A stretch of DNA of 36,945 nt from CAYUNT01 sp964446285 (lineage in GTDB: Bacteria; Sumerlaeota; Sumerlaeia; SLMS01; CAYUNT01): the NCBI GenBank assembly GCA_964446285.1, contig CAYUNT010000016.1, positions 1-36,945 on the forward strand, read 5' to 3'. The position numbers were made by a program, and so were the translations under genes. This document shows, piece by piece, positions 15,667-24,013 of this stretch (its first letter is position 1; each line of letters starts with the position of its first letter). The notes beneath the pieces were generated by a model. That model worked only from the letters and a program-made list of their open reading frames with translations, was not told where the DNA came from and ran no database searches.

Positions 15667-17454
15667 ATGATTCACAGCAGGATCCACAGCGAAGCGGTTA
15701 TGCCAAGGGTTGCAGATATTCAGAGGGTTTCTCCAGGGGGCGGGCGCCATGCGCGTTCGGCAATCCGCTCGCGGATGCGTTCATCCCTGCTGTATTCGAG
15801 CATGTGCCTGGCGCTTGCCGGGGTTTTGCTCGTTCTCGCGCAATCGGCCGCCAGCGCTTTTGTGATCGAACCGCTCAAGGGCGGCATCGTGGCGGTTACA
15901 CTGACGGTTACGGCGGACACGGTCGAGGCGGCGCAGCAAGAGGCCATTCTCGAAGCGGTTCGCGCCAATATCGGGCGCACGTTCTGGGGCAGCGATTTGA
16001 TCGTGGCGCGCGATCTTCTCACGAGCTATATTGAAAAATCCGGCGGAAAGTTCATCACCGCGATCGACACGTTGAAAACCGACTTTGTCGAAGGCAAACC
16101 CAAACTCGAGTTGCGCGTTTTTGTGGATTACAACGCGCTGGAGAAAGACCTGAAGGAAAAGCGTTTTGTCTATACGCCTCGCGTCCGGCCTTATTTCGCG
16201 GTATTTCTGGCCGAGAAACTGGGAGAGGAATACGCCAAATACACCACGGGGCGTTCGGCCGTTACCGCGGCATTCCAGGATCGCAATCTGCGCCCGTATG
16301 AAGGCATTCTCGACACGCCTCCATCGAATAACGACGTGGCCTCCGACCCGATTCTCCTCGAAGATGCGTTGATCGCTTGCGAAAAACGAGGGATCGAACT
16401 CCTGATTTCCGGTTCGACCAGCACGAAACGCGATGTGGTGAAAGATATTTATTACGACACGTTTTTCTTCTACACGACCGACATACAAGCGGTGATGGTC
16501 CGCGTGGACACGCGCGAGGAACTGGCCCGCGTGAAGGCGCGCGGTTCGGCCGCGGACCGAGATGAGCAGCAAGCCATCGATCTTTCGATTCGGCGCGCCG
16601 CCACGCTTGCCGTCAACCAAATGGCGGATAAATTTGAAGATGTATGGGGCTATATGGTTCTCGACAAGGCGGACTACCGAATTCTTCTGACGGGAATCAC
16701 GCCCAAGACCTTGACGCTGGTAAAGAACTCGATTGCGGGCATCAGCCGCGACACCAAGGTCTTCCTGCGCCAGCAATACGACCGCTCGGCCGTGCTTGCG
16801 GTTGTGTATCCAGGCAGCCGTGAAGACCTGGTAAAGGCCATTTCCACGACCAAATATCCCACGCTGGGCATAATCCCCGCTCCCATTTTGCAGGGCCGTT
16901 TGGAAGGCAGCGCACGCACGACACTTGCCGGTAAATACGATGTGGTGAAATCCGCCGGCCTGCCCGCCGACTCGGGGCGCAAAGATATTTATTCATACCG
17001 TTACGAAACAACAATGAAGTTGAGAATGGTTAATTTGAAGTCCGGCCTGCCTGTGGCGGAGATAACCGGACGCGGTGAAGCCTCGGACCTCAACGAATCC
17101 AATGCGTTGATTGCCAGTTGGCGCCAGGCCCTTATTCAGGCGATGGCTGACCTTACCAAGGCATTTCCGAAGGATTATGTGGGTCTGAACCTTGAGGAAG
17201 CCGTCTATACAACTAAAATGGCCAAGGCGCAGCGCCCGCAGGCGGCTCAGTTCGTTCGAGACCTTGAACTGGAATCTCCTCTGTCCAGCGTCAGCCAGGA
17301 ATCCGCGGAGGGGGGAGTGCAGGTTATACAGAAATTCCAGGTGCGCGGCGGGGATGCCTCTTCGAATTTGCTTGGCAAGGACCCTCTCCTGCCAGACACC
17401 GGATTTGTAACGTCGCCCCAGCGCCGATGGCTGGAAATTCAGGTGGGTGAATAG
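15667..17454 (+). CDS. Exported protein with FlgT-like N-terminal domain, function unknown
   Basis: A 595-residue protein from the ATG at 15667, which has GAGGA 6 nt upstream; the frame is open back to 15595, and an internal ATG near 15775 would give a conventional signal peptide (MRSSLLYSSMCLALAG, cleavage near SAASA). The mature N-terminus (AAQQEAILEAVRANIGRTFW, then LRVFVDYNALEKDL) resembles the N-terminal module of FlgT/LPP20-type envelope proteins, in which an AR-rich helix precedes a beta sheet. The middle and C-terminal parts match nothing I know. It precedes a TolC-family gene on the same strand but is separated from it by a terminator-like hairpin. A periplasmic or envelope role is inference. 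Confidence 0.6.
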   Translation: MIHSRIHSEAVMPRVADIQRVSPGGGRHARSAIRSRMRSSLLYSSMCLALAGVLLVLAQSAASAFVIEPLKGGIVAVTLTVTADTVEAAQQEAILEAVRANIGRTFWGSDLIVARDLLTSYIEKSGGKFITAIDTLKTDFVEGKPKLELRVFVDYNALEKDLKEKRFVYTPRVRPYFAVFLAEKLGEEYAKYTTGRSAVTAAFQDRNLRPYEGILDTPPSNNDVASDPILLEDALIACEKRGIELLISGSTSTKRDVVKDIYYDTFFFYTTDIQAVMVRVDTREELARVKARGSAADRDEQQAIDLSIRRAATLAVNQMADKFEDVWGYMVLDKADYRILLTGITPKTLTLVKNSIAGISRDTKVFLRQQYDRSAVLAVVYPGSREDLVKAISTTKYPTLGIIPAPILQGRLEGSARTTLAGKYDVVKSAGLPADSGRKDIYSYRYETTMKLRMVNLKSGLPVAEITGRGEASDLNESNALIASWRQALIQAMADLTKAFPKDYVGLNLEEAVYTTKMAKAQRPQAAQFVRDLELESPLSSVSQESAEGGVQVIQKFQVRGGDASSNLLGKDPLLPDTGFVTSPQRRWLEIQVGE

Positions 17455-17562
17455 GCAGAGGGAGCGCGGACACGGACGACGGCTTTAGCAATGCGCGAAG
17501 CCCGCTTTCTCGAAGAATCAATGACTTTGTTCATGGCGAATCCAAATTGGGAATGTGAAAGA

Positions 17563-17592
17563 AAATCCGGAAAACGCCGGATTTCGCTTTTC
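17563..17592 (+). terminator. Hairpin terminator after the FlgT-like gene
   Basis: AAATCCGG (17563-17570) pairs with CCGGATTT (17577-17584) around AAAACG, followed by CGCTTTT. An 8-bp stem with a short T-run about 110 bp past the stop codon suggests a rho-independent terminator. Confidence 0.65.
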
Positions 17593-17652
17593 GCAATCCA
17601 GATTGCACAGCATGATCTTTTTTCCACCTCAAGGACGGAAGGATAGAATCTC

Positions 17653-19413
17653 GTGAGAATTTATCAGGGAACTGCAAGGCATTGTTTCGTTGTGCTGGCG
17701 CTTCTTCTTGCTATGCCGGCAATGGGCGCGCCTGCGGCGGCGAAACCCGAGGCGCCCGCCAATCAGCCGGATGTGGCCTCGGGCGCGGCGGCCACGGCAG
17801 GAACCGTGGAATCGCGTCTGTCCGCAAGCGGTTTGAGCGCCAAGGATATTGCCACAACATTTGCCTTTGAGATGAATCCCGCAAGCATCCGCCTCATCTC
17901 GCTGCGCGAAGTGATTCTCGAAACTCTGGCAAATAACCTCGACTTGCAGATAACGCGCCTGGATCGTGCTGTTGCGGATGACGAAATTCAGATTCAAATG
18001 GGAATCTACGATCCAATGCTTTCGGCGCAGGTGAGCCGCACGCGCATTGATCAGCAAAATTCCAACCAGCCCGTCAGCGTCGGAGGATTCACAATCTCTG
18101 ATATAACCCAGCGAAACACGGATCTGTTTCAGACAGGCATTTCTCAATTAACGCCTCTGGGAAGCGTTTTCGAGCTTTCGCTGCAAGAATCGAACACGCA
18201 GGTCATGGATGCATCGCGAAGCGGCGTGCTGAATCCCTTTATCGAGCAACGGGCAACTCTGGGCGCGCGCCAGCCGCTCTTGAAGAATTTTGGCCCGCTT
18301 GTGACCGATGCTGGCATTCGCATATCAAAACTGGAACGGGAAGCGGCGCGGCAAAACCTGATGGCGGAAATCAACAAGCGCGTGTCTGAGGTGATGAGCG
18401 CTTACTGGGACTTGGTTTTTGCGGTGGAAAACCTCAGCGTGAATCAGATTTTCCTCAAACAGGCGCGCGATCTTTTGCGAATCAACACGATTAAATATGA
18501 CACTGGGGTTCTTTCGATCACCGACGTGCTTCAGGCCAAGGCGCAGGTGGCGGCCGGCGAAGTGCAGGTTACAGAAGCGCAATCGACCATCATCGCTGCC
18601 CAGGATCGTTTGAAGCAGCTGATGAACCTGGAACGCAGCCGCACAGAATGGAACCGCCCAATTATTCCGGAGGACTTGGCGCGCTTCGCCGAAATGGAAG
18701 CCGCGGACGAGAGTGTCATCGAGGAAGCGCTCGAACGCCGTCCGGAGGTTTTGGCCTTCCGGGAATACCTGAAAATCGCGCAGTTGAACCGCGATGTTAC
18801 GCACCATCAGAAACTTCCCGAATTGAATCTATTTGGCGAATTTGGCGTAAGCGGCGCGGGGGAATCGTCCGGACAAGCCAATGATGTGGTTCGGGATTAT
18901 GAATACAATAACTATGGCGTGGGACTGGAATTCAAATACCCCATTCTCAATCGCAAGGCGCGTTTTGAATACGAAAAGGCGCTAAAATCGCTGCAAAAAA
19001 CCGAAAAGCAGCTGGAAAACCTGGAATTGGGCATTACGCTTGAATCGCGGACGGCGCTGCGGCAACTGCGAACCAATCGCAAGCAGATCGACGCCAATCG
19101 CACTGCCGTCGAGAGCGAAGAGGCAAAACTCAATTCAGAGTTGAAGCGGTTCGATGTTGGCATGGCCACAAGTTTTGAGGTGCTGACATTCCAAAAAGAC
19201 CTGGCCAATGCGCGCGTCGGATACATTAGTTCGGTGGTCAATTACAACAAATCGCGCATCGAGTTGGAACGCGTAAGGGCGCGCATCCCTGAAGTTCTTG
19301 AGGGCATGGGAATTCCGCTGGTGCTGGACCCTGCGCCGCCTTCACCCGCGCAAGCCCCGGACGCGAAACAGAATCCATCCGCGCAGAAAACGCCGGCCAA
19401 TTCCGGCAAATAA
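17653..19413 (+). CDS. TolC-family outer-membrane efflux protein
   Basis: A 586-residue outer-membrane channel component of a type I secretion or efflux system. It begins with GTG, preceded by GGAAGGA. A signal peptide (VLALLLAMPAMGAPA) and a Pro/Ala-rich segment come first. Two OEP repeats follow: the first begins with ISLREVILETLANNLDLQI and contains AYWDLVFAVENLSV, the second includes LNLFGEFGVSG and the long coiled-coil stretch with LANARVGYISSVVNYNKSRI. FDVGMATSFEVLTFQKDLA matches the conserved TolC repeat end. The C-terminus is Pro/Ala/Lys-rich. No inner-membrane pump or adaptor gene is adjacent, so its partner lies elsewhere. Confidence 0.9.
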   Translation: MRIYQGTARHCFVVLALLLAMPAMGAPAAAKPEAPANQPDVASGAAATAGTVESRLSASGLSAKDIATTFAFEMNPASIRLISLREVILETLANNLDLQITRLDRAVADDEIQIQMGIYDPMLSAQVSRTRIDQQNSNQPVSVGGFTISDITQRNTDLFQTGISQLTPLGSVFELSLQESNTQVMDASRSGVLNPFIEQRATLGARQPLLKNFGPLVTDAGIRISKLEREAARQNLMAEINKRVSEVMSAYWDLVFAVENLSVNQIFLKQARDLLRINTIKYDTGVLSITDVLQAKAQVAAGEVQVTEAQSTIIAAQDRLKQLMNLERSRTEWNRPIIPEDLARFAEMEAADESVIEEALERRPEVLAFREYLKIAQLNRDVTHHQKLPELNLFGEFGVSGAGESSGQANDVVRDYEYNNYGVGLEFKYPILNRKARFEYEKALKSLQKTEKQLENLELGITLESRTALRQLRTNRKQIDANRTAVESEEAKLNSELKRFDVGMATSFEVLTFQKDLANARVGYISSVVNYNKSRIELERVRARIPEVLEGMGIPLVLDPAPPSPAQAPDAKQNPSAQKTPANSGK

Positions 19414-19566
19414 TGCGCACAACAACAAATCCGCTTCTGGCGCCTGGCCGGATGGAAGGCAAAGAATGCCGGCCTGTCTGCCACTCAATGCGTCTGTCTG
19501 GAATCGCCGCCTCTTGACCGTCCGCCGCGCCTCCGCCCCCTAGACCATTGAGACAAAGGGAGTATC

Positions 19567-20184
19567 ATGGCAATCCTCCGGATTCATATTTACGGAGATC
19601 CTATCTTGCGCGAGAAGGCTGCGACTGTCGCCGCGGTGGATGACGGCGTCCGGGAACTAATCGCCGACATGACGGAAACAATGTATGCGGCGGGCGGCGT
19701 AGGGCTGGCGGCAACTCAAGTGGGGATTCTGAAGCGTCTGTTCATCGCCGATGTCGCCCAAGTGGAAAAGCCGGACAAAGACAGCACCCCCAAGACAAGA
19801 AGCGCCAGGAATCCGCAGCGAAGGCAGTTGTTGGTTTTCATCAACCCAGAAATCCTATCGTCGGGCACGAAGGATTGTTCCTATACCGAAGGATGCCTGA
19901 GTCTGCCCGGAATAGATGGCGAAGTATATCGTCCGGACAGCATTCGAGTTCGCTATCAGGACGTGGAAGGCGCGGCGCACGAAATCGACGCTTCCGGGTA
20001 TTTGGCGCGCGTGATCCAGCACGAAATGGACCATCTGGACGGTGTGCTGTTCATAGACCGCATGGCTCCGGGGCTTCGCCGCAAACTGGCCGGAGAGTTG
20101 GCGCGGATGCGGGAAATGGCCGCGCAAAACCCGGACGGAATCAGCGCCGAACAGACCAAGTCCATGCTGCGGGGAGAAGGCTGA
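19567..20184 (+). CDS. def: Peptide deformylase
   Basis: Removes the formyl group from the initiator methionine of new proteins; cytoplasmic metalloenzyme, 205 residues. The three deformylase motifs are complete: GVGLAATQVG with Gln51, EGCLSLPG with Cys110, and QHEMDHLDG with His152, Glu153 and His156. An extra basic loop of about 20 residues (near 67-87) lies between motifs 1 and 2. GGGAG precedes the ATG. The usual partner gene fmt is not adjacent. Confidence 0.95.
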   Translation: MAILRIHIYGDPILREKAATVAAVDDGVRELIADMTETMYAAGGVGLAATQVGILKRLFIADVAQVEKPDKDSTPKTRSARNPQRRQLLVFINPEILSSGTKDCSYTEGCLSLPGIDGEVYRPDSIRVRYQDVEGAAHEIDASGYLARVIQHEMDHLDGVLFIDRMAPGLRRKLAGELARMREMAAQNPDGISAEQTKSMLRGEG

Positions 20185-20218
20185 GCCGCCGCTGAATATC
20201 TGTTGCTGTGTCGCAGAA

Positions 20219-20263
20219 ATGGGACCTATGGGACGAATGGGACCTATAGGACCCATGGGACAT
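20219..20263. repeat. 9-bp minisatellite, five units
   Basis: Five units with the pattern ATGGGACCT repeat with 9-bp period between the convergent def and dprA-like genes, preceded by TTGCTGTGTCGCAGAA. The same lead sequence (GCTGTGTC) and unit occur at the window's right end (36920-36945). Internal palindromes CCTATAGG and CCCATGGG are present. Confidence 0.8.
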
Positions 20264-20328
20264 TGGGGATATTCGCCGAGTTCGTGCCCTTCGCGGAGAA
20301 AATGTTTTTCATAGAATTATTCGGATTT

Positions 20329-21075
20329 TTACGGATCGGTGTCGAACAAATCCGCCGGAGAAGAGGATTTTTGAACAGATCGCGCGGCGAATTCCTTGCG
20401 CGCCCGCCCGATCAACCGCTCCAGGCTTTCCGCGTTTATCCTCTCAGGCAGCATGATAGCGCCGGAAGCGCGCAAAGTGGCGTTCCCCGCAGCGGAGGGC
20501 GGAATAGGCGGGACAAATCGCAGGGCGAAAACCGGCCCTCCACGCCGCTTCATCGCGCGAATGACATAAGCCGTTCCGCTCCGCAGCGGCGTTTCGATAA
20601 CGAGCACCACATCCGCGAGCGCGGCCACCAGCGCATTGCGGCGCAAGGGCGAATGGCGCGAAGCGGATTCCTCGGGATCAAGCGGCGAAATGAAGAAATG
20701 ATTTTGCGGGCGGAGACTGGCTTCGATTTCCTCAGGCGCGCGGTATTGGGCAAGCCCTTGCGCGGGAATCAGAATCGTTGAGCCGCCCGATTCCAACGCC
20801 CCGCGATGACATGCTAGATCAATGCCGTGCGCGGCTCCGCTGAGGACTGTGGCGCCCGCGCGGGAAATAGCCGCCGCCCATTGGCGAGCCGCATCCAATC
20901 CGCGCGGGCTGGGACGCCGCGTGCCAATCATGGCCACAAGAGGGGTGTCGAGTAGATCGATGCGTCCTCCGCGCGTCCACAATGCTGGCATTTTGCCCCG
21001 CCAGCGCGCCGCGAGAAACGAAGGGGCGTCTTTCGGTTCAATCCGCGTCAGGCCGCAATAAGGAACCTGGTTCAA
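20329..21075 (-). CDS. DprA/Smf-like DNA-processing protein, minimal Rossmann domain
   Basis: A 248-residue protein with the DprA core: VAMIGTRRPSPRG, VLSGAAHGIDLACHRGAL, the SPLRRNALVAALADVVLVIE stretch and SGTAYV. DprA binds single-stranded DNA and loads RecA during natural transformation. This copy lacks the N-terminal helix-hairpin-helix/SAM region and the C-terminal winged helix of full-length relatives (about 360 residues), and the typical Gly-Leu-Asp after the second strand reads QGLAQY. The start is TTG at 21075, with GGAG 7 nt upstream. It could be a reduced DprA or a related SLOG-type protein; I lean towards DprA-like. Confidence 0.75.
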   Translation of the reverse strand: MNQVPYCGLTRIEPKDAPSFLAARWRGKMPALWTRGGRIDLLDTPLVAMIGTRRPSPRGLDAARQWAAAISRAGATVLSGAAHGIDLACHRGALESGGSTILIPAQGLAQYRAPEEIEASLRPQNHFFISPLDPEESASRHSPLRRNALVAALADVVLVIETPLRSGTAYVIRAMKRRGGPVFALRFVPPIPPSAAGNATLRASGAIMLPERINAESLERLIGRARKEFAARSVQKSSSPADLFDTDP

Positions 21076-21123
21076 GAATCATCTCCAGGATGTCCGAATC
21101 CTGCCGCCACGCCGCTCTCCCCC

Positions 21124-22278
21124 CTATCCGATGTCGCGCGGCTCCAGACCGCCCAATTCGGCCCATTGAGGCGCCAGCGCGCTTACCGGCCCCGGCGCGG
21201 CAGCGGGCTGCCCAGAGCGTTCTTCATCGCGCAAACGCCGCTGTTCTTCCTCGAATTGGCGGCGTTCCTCGATTTTTTTCTGCTCCAGCGTGTCTTCCGG
21301 CTCAAGTTGATGTTCCCAGGCAAAGGTTTTGTGCTCCCAGCGCAGATTGGCGCCGTCGCAACTGAAAACCGTGTATCCAGGCTCGAATCCAAGCCAGTTG
21401 CCCCCCCACCACGCGGCGCTGGCGGCGGCGCTCGTCAGGTAATGGACGCCGTCAAACGCAAACTCCTCGATCATGTGCGAGTGGCCCTGGAGCAATGCCT
21501 TGCAACCGTGGCGTTCGAGGATCAGACGCAGGTCTTTTGTGTCGCGCAAGACCATGCCCGGCGACATCGCTTTCATATCCGCGTCGCCGTTTATGGTGCC
21601 GATATTGCAGAAGGCCGCCACATGCGTCACGGCCACGGAAGGCCGTCCGCTGGCGCGCCCGAGATCGCGCGCGAGCCAGCGCAATTGCTCCTCGCCGAGT
21701 TTTACTTCATAGGATGGCCCTTTTTCCGTTGCGACCTGGAACATGCTGTCGAGCACAACAAAGTGCCAGCCTTCGAAATCGAAACTGTAATAGGGCGCTT
21801 TCATGCCCATGGCGTCCATAAAGAGTTTCGGGCCGATGTCTGGATCGTCCGGCGTGGTTTTGCGGCGCGAGGAAAGCCCGAATTTATCGTGGTTTCCGAA
21901 GCAGGCATAATATGGCATGTCGAGTTGGTTCGATATTGTGCGGACAATTTCCAGTTGGTCGAGATATTCCTCTTTGGGCGTGTAGTTGCCGTCGAAGACC
22001 ATGTCGCCGCCCATGAGCGCGAAGGCCGGTTTTGGCTTCAGCGCGTTGATCGATTCGATGCAGCGCGCATAGCCTTCGTTGCCTTTGCGTTTGCGGCGGA
22101 CGTGCGAATCTGTGATATGCACAAAGGTGAATTTCCCCCCACCTCTCGAATCGCGCGGCGCATCGAGGAATTCGCCGTCGCCAAACGCAATGCGCGAACA
22201 TCCCGCCGCGCCAAGCAACGCCGCTCCCCCGGCCGCCACAGTGGTTCGCAAAAAGTCCCGCCGTTTGATTTCGGTCAT
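21124..22278 (-). CDS. Tat-exported calcineurin-like metallophosphoesterase
   Basis: A 384-residue exported phosphoesterase. The N-terminus carries the twin-arginine signal KRRDFLR followed by a hydrophobic region ending AAGCS; the cysteine could also make it a lipoprotein. The metallophosphatase motifs appear in order: ITDSHV, GGDMVFDG, CFGNHD, VAVTHVAAF and LQGHSHM, giving the metal-binding Asp, Asn and His set. A Glu/Arg-rich, probably helical stretch and a Pro/Ala-rich tail close the protein. GGAGG stands 9 nt before the ATG. Substrates of this family include phosphodiesters and nucleotides; none can be assigned here. Confidence 0.9.
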   Translation of the reverse strand: MTEIKRRDFLRTTVAAGGAALLGAAGCSRIAFGDGEFLDAPRDSRGGGKFTFVHITDSHVRRKRKGNEGYARCIESINALKPKPAFALMGGDMVFDGNYTPKEEYLDQLEIVRTISNQLDMPYYACFGNHDKFGLSSRRKTTPDDPDIGPKLFMDAMGMKAPYYSFDFEGWHFVVLDSMFQVATEKGPSYEVKLGEEQLRWLARDLGRASGRPSVAVTHVAAFCNIGTINGDADMKAMSPGMVLRDTKDLRLILERHGCKALLQGHSHMIEEFAFDGVHYLTSAAASAAWWGGNWLGFEPGYTVFSCDGANLRWEHKTFAWEHQLEPEDTLEQKKIEERRQFEEEQRRLRDEERSGQPAAAPGPVSALAPQWAELGGLEPRDIG

Positions 22279-22538
22279 GATTCCAAGCCTCCAGCGATGA
22301 AAAGTCTTGTGTATATATCCTGTTTATATGCCTTTGCGCCCGCGCTCGGAGATGGCAGGCTGATTCCGCCGCATCTCTCGTGCGATTCGTGTTGTATCTC
22401 CAGCCGCGCGCCGGACGCAACCGATTACGCCAATGCCCTCCGAAGAAGCACAAAAACGCCGCAATCCAAACGAAACCATCCCGCGCGAAATCAGGAACGC
22501 GGGAAATACCTATGCGAAGAAATTGTTTTTGAAGATTA

Positions 22539-22614
22539 TGGCGCTGGTGGACGGAATCGAACCGCCGACATCCCGCTTACAAGGCGGATGCTCTGCCTGC
22601 TGAGCTACACCAGC
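22539..22614 (-). tRNA. tRNA-Thr (anticodon UGU)
   Basis: The minus strand folds into a full cloverleaf. The acceptor stem is GCTGGTG/CACCAGC and the D-arm is GCTC/GAGC. The anticodon stem TCCGC/GCGGG holds the loop CTTGTAA with anticodon TGT. The T-arm is GGCGG/CCGTC with loop TTCGATT, and the variable loop has 5 nt. The discriminator G is followed by an encoded CCA (22539-22541). No partner tRNA or clear terminator is adjacent. Confidence 0.95.
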
Positions 22615-22917
22615 CCGCGATGTGAACACGCGCGCGCAATCGAGCGCGCGGGCCAATTCCGCGCGGCGCGCGCGCGAACACGGCCCGCACATTTGTGGAA
22701 TTGCCGCCAAACGTCAACGAAAAATCACGGAAACGGGCCGCGATTCAAGAAAATGCATGGAAGTGCGACGAGCTGTGGTAAAAAAGAATAACCACAAAGG
22801 CGCGAGGGCACAAAGGAGAATACTCCCGACTTGCGGGGAATTTTCATTCCTTCGTGCCTTGGTGGCTTTGTGGTATTCTCTTTTCTTCGAGGCGCTGGTC
22901 TTTTTCCGACAAGACGC
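22615..22917. other. 303-bp intergenic region between tRNA and gpmA
   Basis: It holds an alternating CG stretch (about 22627-22680, with GCGCGC-AATCGA-GCGCGC capable of pairing) directly upstream of the tRNA, and a large inverted repeat (22782-22884) past the gpmA stop codon. I see no coding sequence. Confidence 0.5.
22782..22884. terminator. Large inverted repeat beyond gpmA
   Basis: The left arm (AAAAGAATAACCACAAAGGC onward, 22782-22821) pairs imperfectly with 22846-22884, which ends GGCTTTGTGGTATTCTCTTTT. A small GC hairpin (CCCG/CGGG) sits in the loop. It resembles the CACAAAGGCACAAAG repeats at 25411-25457 and probably ends gpmA transcription. Confidence 0.6.
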
Positions 22918-23664
22918 TTAGCGTGCTTTGCCCTGGTTGGCGACGGCTTCGGCGGCCTTTTTGATCGCCTCCGAATCGCCCAAGTAATAGTTGCGGATCG
23001 GTTTCAGATTGTCCTCGAGTTCATAGACGAGCGGAATGCCGGTCGGGATATTGAGCTCGACGATGTCTTTTTCGCTGATGTTGTCGAGGTATTTTACGAG
23101 GGCGCGCAGGCTGTTTCCGTGCGCGACAACCAGGACGCGTTTTCCCGCTTTCACTTGCGGCGCAATCGTATCGAGCCAGTAGGGCACAAACCGCGCGACA
23201 GTTTCCTTGAGGCTTTCGGTGAGCGGGATTTCGGCTTGTGTAAGACCGGCATAGCGGCGGTCGCGCGCGGGAGAACGTTCATCGCCCGGTTCGAGCGCGG
23301 GAGGCGGGGTCGAATAGGAACGCCGCCAGATTTTGACCTGATCCTCGCCGTATTTCTTGGCCGTTTCCGCTTTGTTCAGGCCCTGGAGCGCGCCATAGTG
23401 GCGTTCGTTCAGGCGCCAGTGGCGCACGACGGGCAGCCACATCTGGTCGAGTTCGTCGAGCGCGATCCACATGCTGCGAATGGCGCGCTTGAGCACCGAT
23501 GTATAGACAATATCAAACTCGAAGCCTTCTTTTTTAAGCGTGCGGCCCGCAAGCGCGGCTTCTTCGCGTCCCTGCGCCGTCAGATCGACGTCGGTCCAAC
23601 CCGTAAAGCGATTTTCCAGATTCCAAGTGCTTTGTCCGTGGCGAATCAATACCAGGCGATGCAT
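22918..23664 (-). CDS. gpmA: 2,3-bisphosphoglycerate-dependent phosphoglycerate mutase
   Basis: Interconverts 3- and 2-phosphoglycerate in glycolysis and gluconeogenesis; cytoplasmic, 248 residues, normal family length. The phosphohistidine motif LIRHGQSTWN holds His9, followed by NRFTGWTDVDL; the catalytic Glu87 lies in LNERHYGALQG and the second active-site His182 in VVAHGNSLRALV. KRAIRSMW matches the conserved substrate-binding region. A strong AGGAGG lies upstream of the ATG. Confidence 0.96.
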   Translation of the reverse strand: MHRLVLIRHGQSTWNLENRFTGWTDVDLTAQGREEAALAGRTLKKEGFEFDIVYTSVLKRAIRSMWIALDELDQMWLPVVRHWRLNERHYGALQGLNKAETAKKYGEDQVKIWRRSYSTPPPALEPGDERSPARDRRYAGLTQAEIPLTESLKETVARFVPYWLDTIAPQVKAGKRVLVVAHGNSLRALVKYLDNISEKDIVELNIPTGIPLVYELEDNLKPIRNYYLGDSEAIKKAAEAVANQGKAR

Positions 23665-24013
23665 TATAAAATCCTCCTAAGTGCGTATTGGTTTCAATCC
23701 ATGCCCCCGCGCAAAGGGGTGGCGGCGGCTGCGCGCCTCCTTCCCTCTTGCCTCGCGCGCGAAGCGGGAATAAGGAATTCAGGACAGGGGTGCAAGACCA
23801 TTTCGCCCGCCGCGCGAAAAACTCGGTTGTTTTTTATCAAGCCGCGGCGCGCGGATTGCCAATTCACAAAGAGGAATATGCGGAATTATCCGCGGATATG
23901 GGGCCAAAAAAACTGTGCGTTGGAAGTCGATGGCCTATCCAGTCCACTGCGTGAATCGCTGCAACTCTGTTCTGCATTCCCAGAAAATTCCTTTTCAAGG
24001 AGCCTGAATCCCC
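23665..24013. other. 349-bp divergent intergenic region
   Basis: It separates the start codons of gpmA (minus) and the acyltransferase gene (plus). It contains the gpmA ribosome site (AGGAGG as complement of CCTCCT), a small hairpin GCGGA/TCCGC near 23880, and AGGAG ahead of the acyltransferase. No convincing -35/-10 pair or gene was seen. Confidence 0.45.

Noticed and set aside
20219..20263. Possible collagen-like gene
   Set aside because: The Gly-X-Pro frame is short, lacks a ribosome site and lies between convergent genes.
21166..22791. 541-residue plus-strand frame
   Set aside because: Antisense to the metallophosphoesterase and the tRNA; it has no family motifs.
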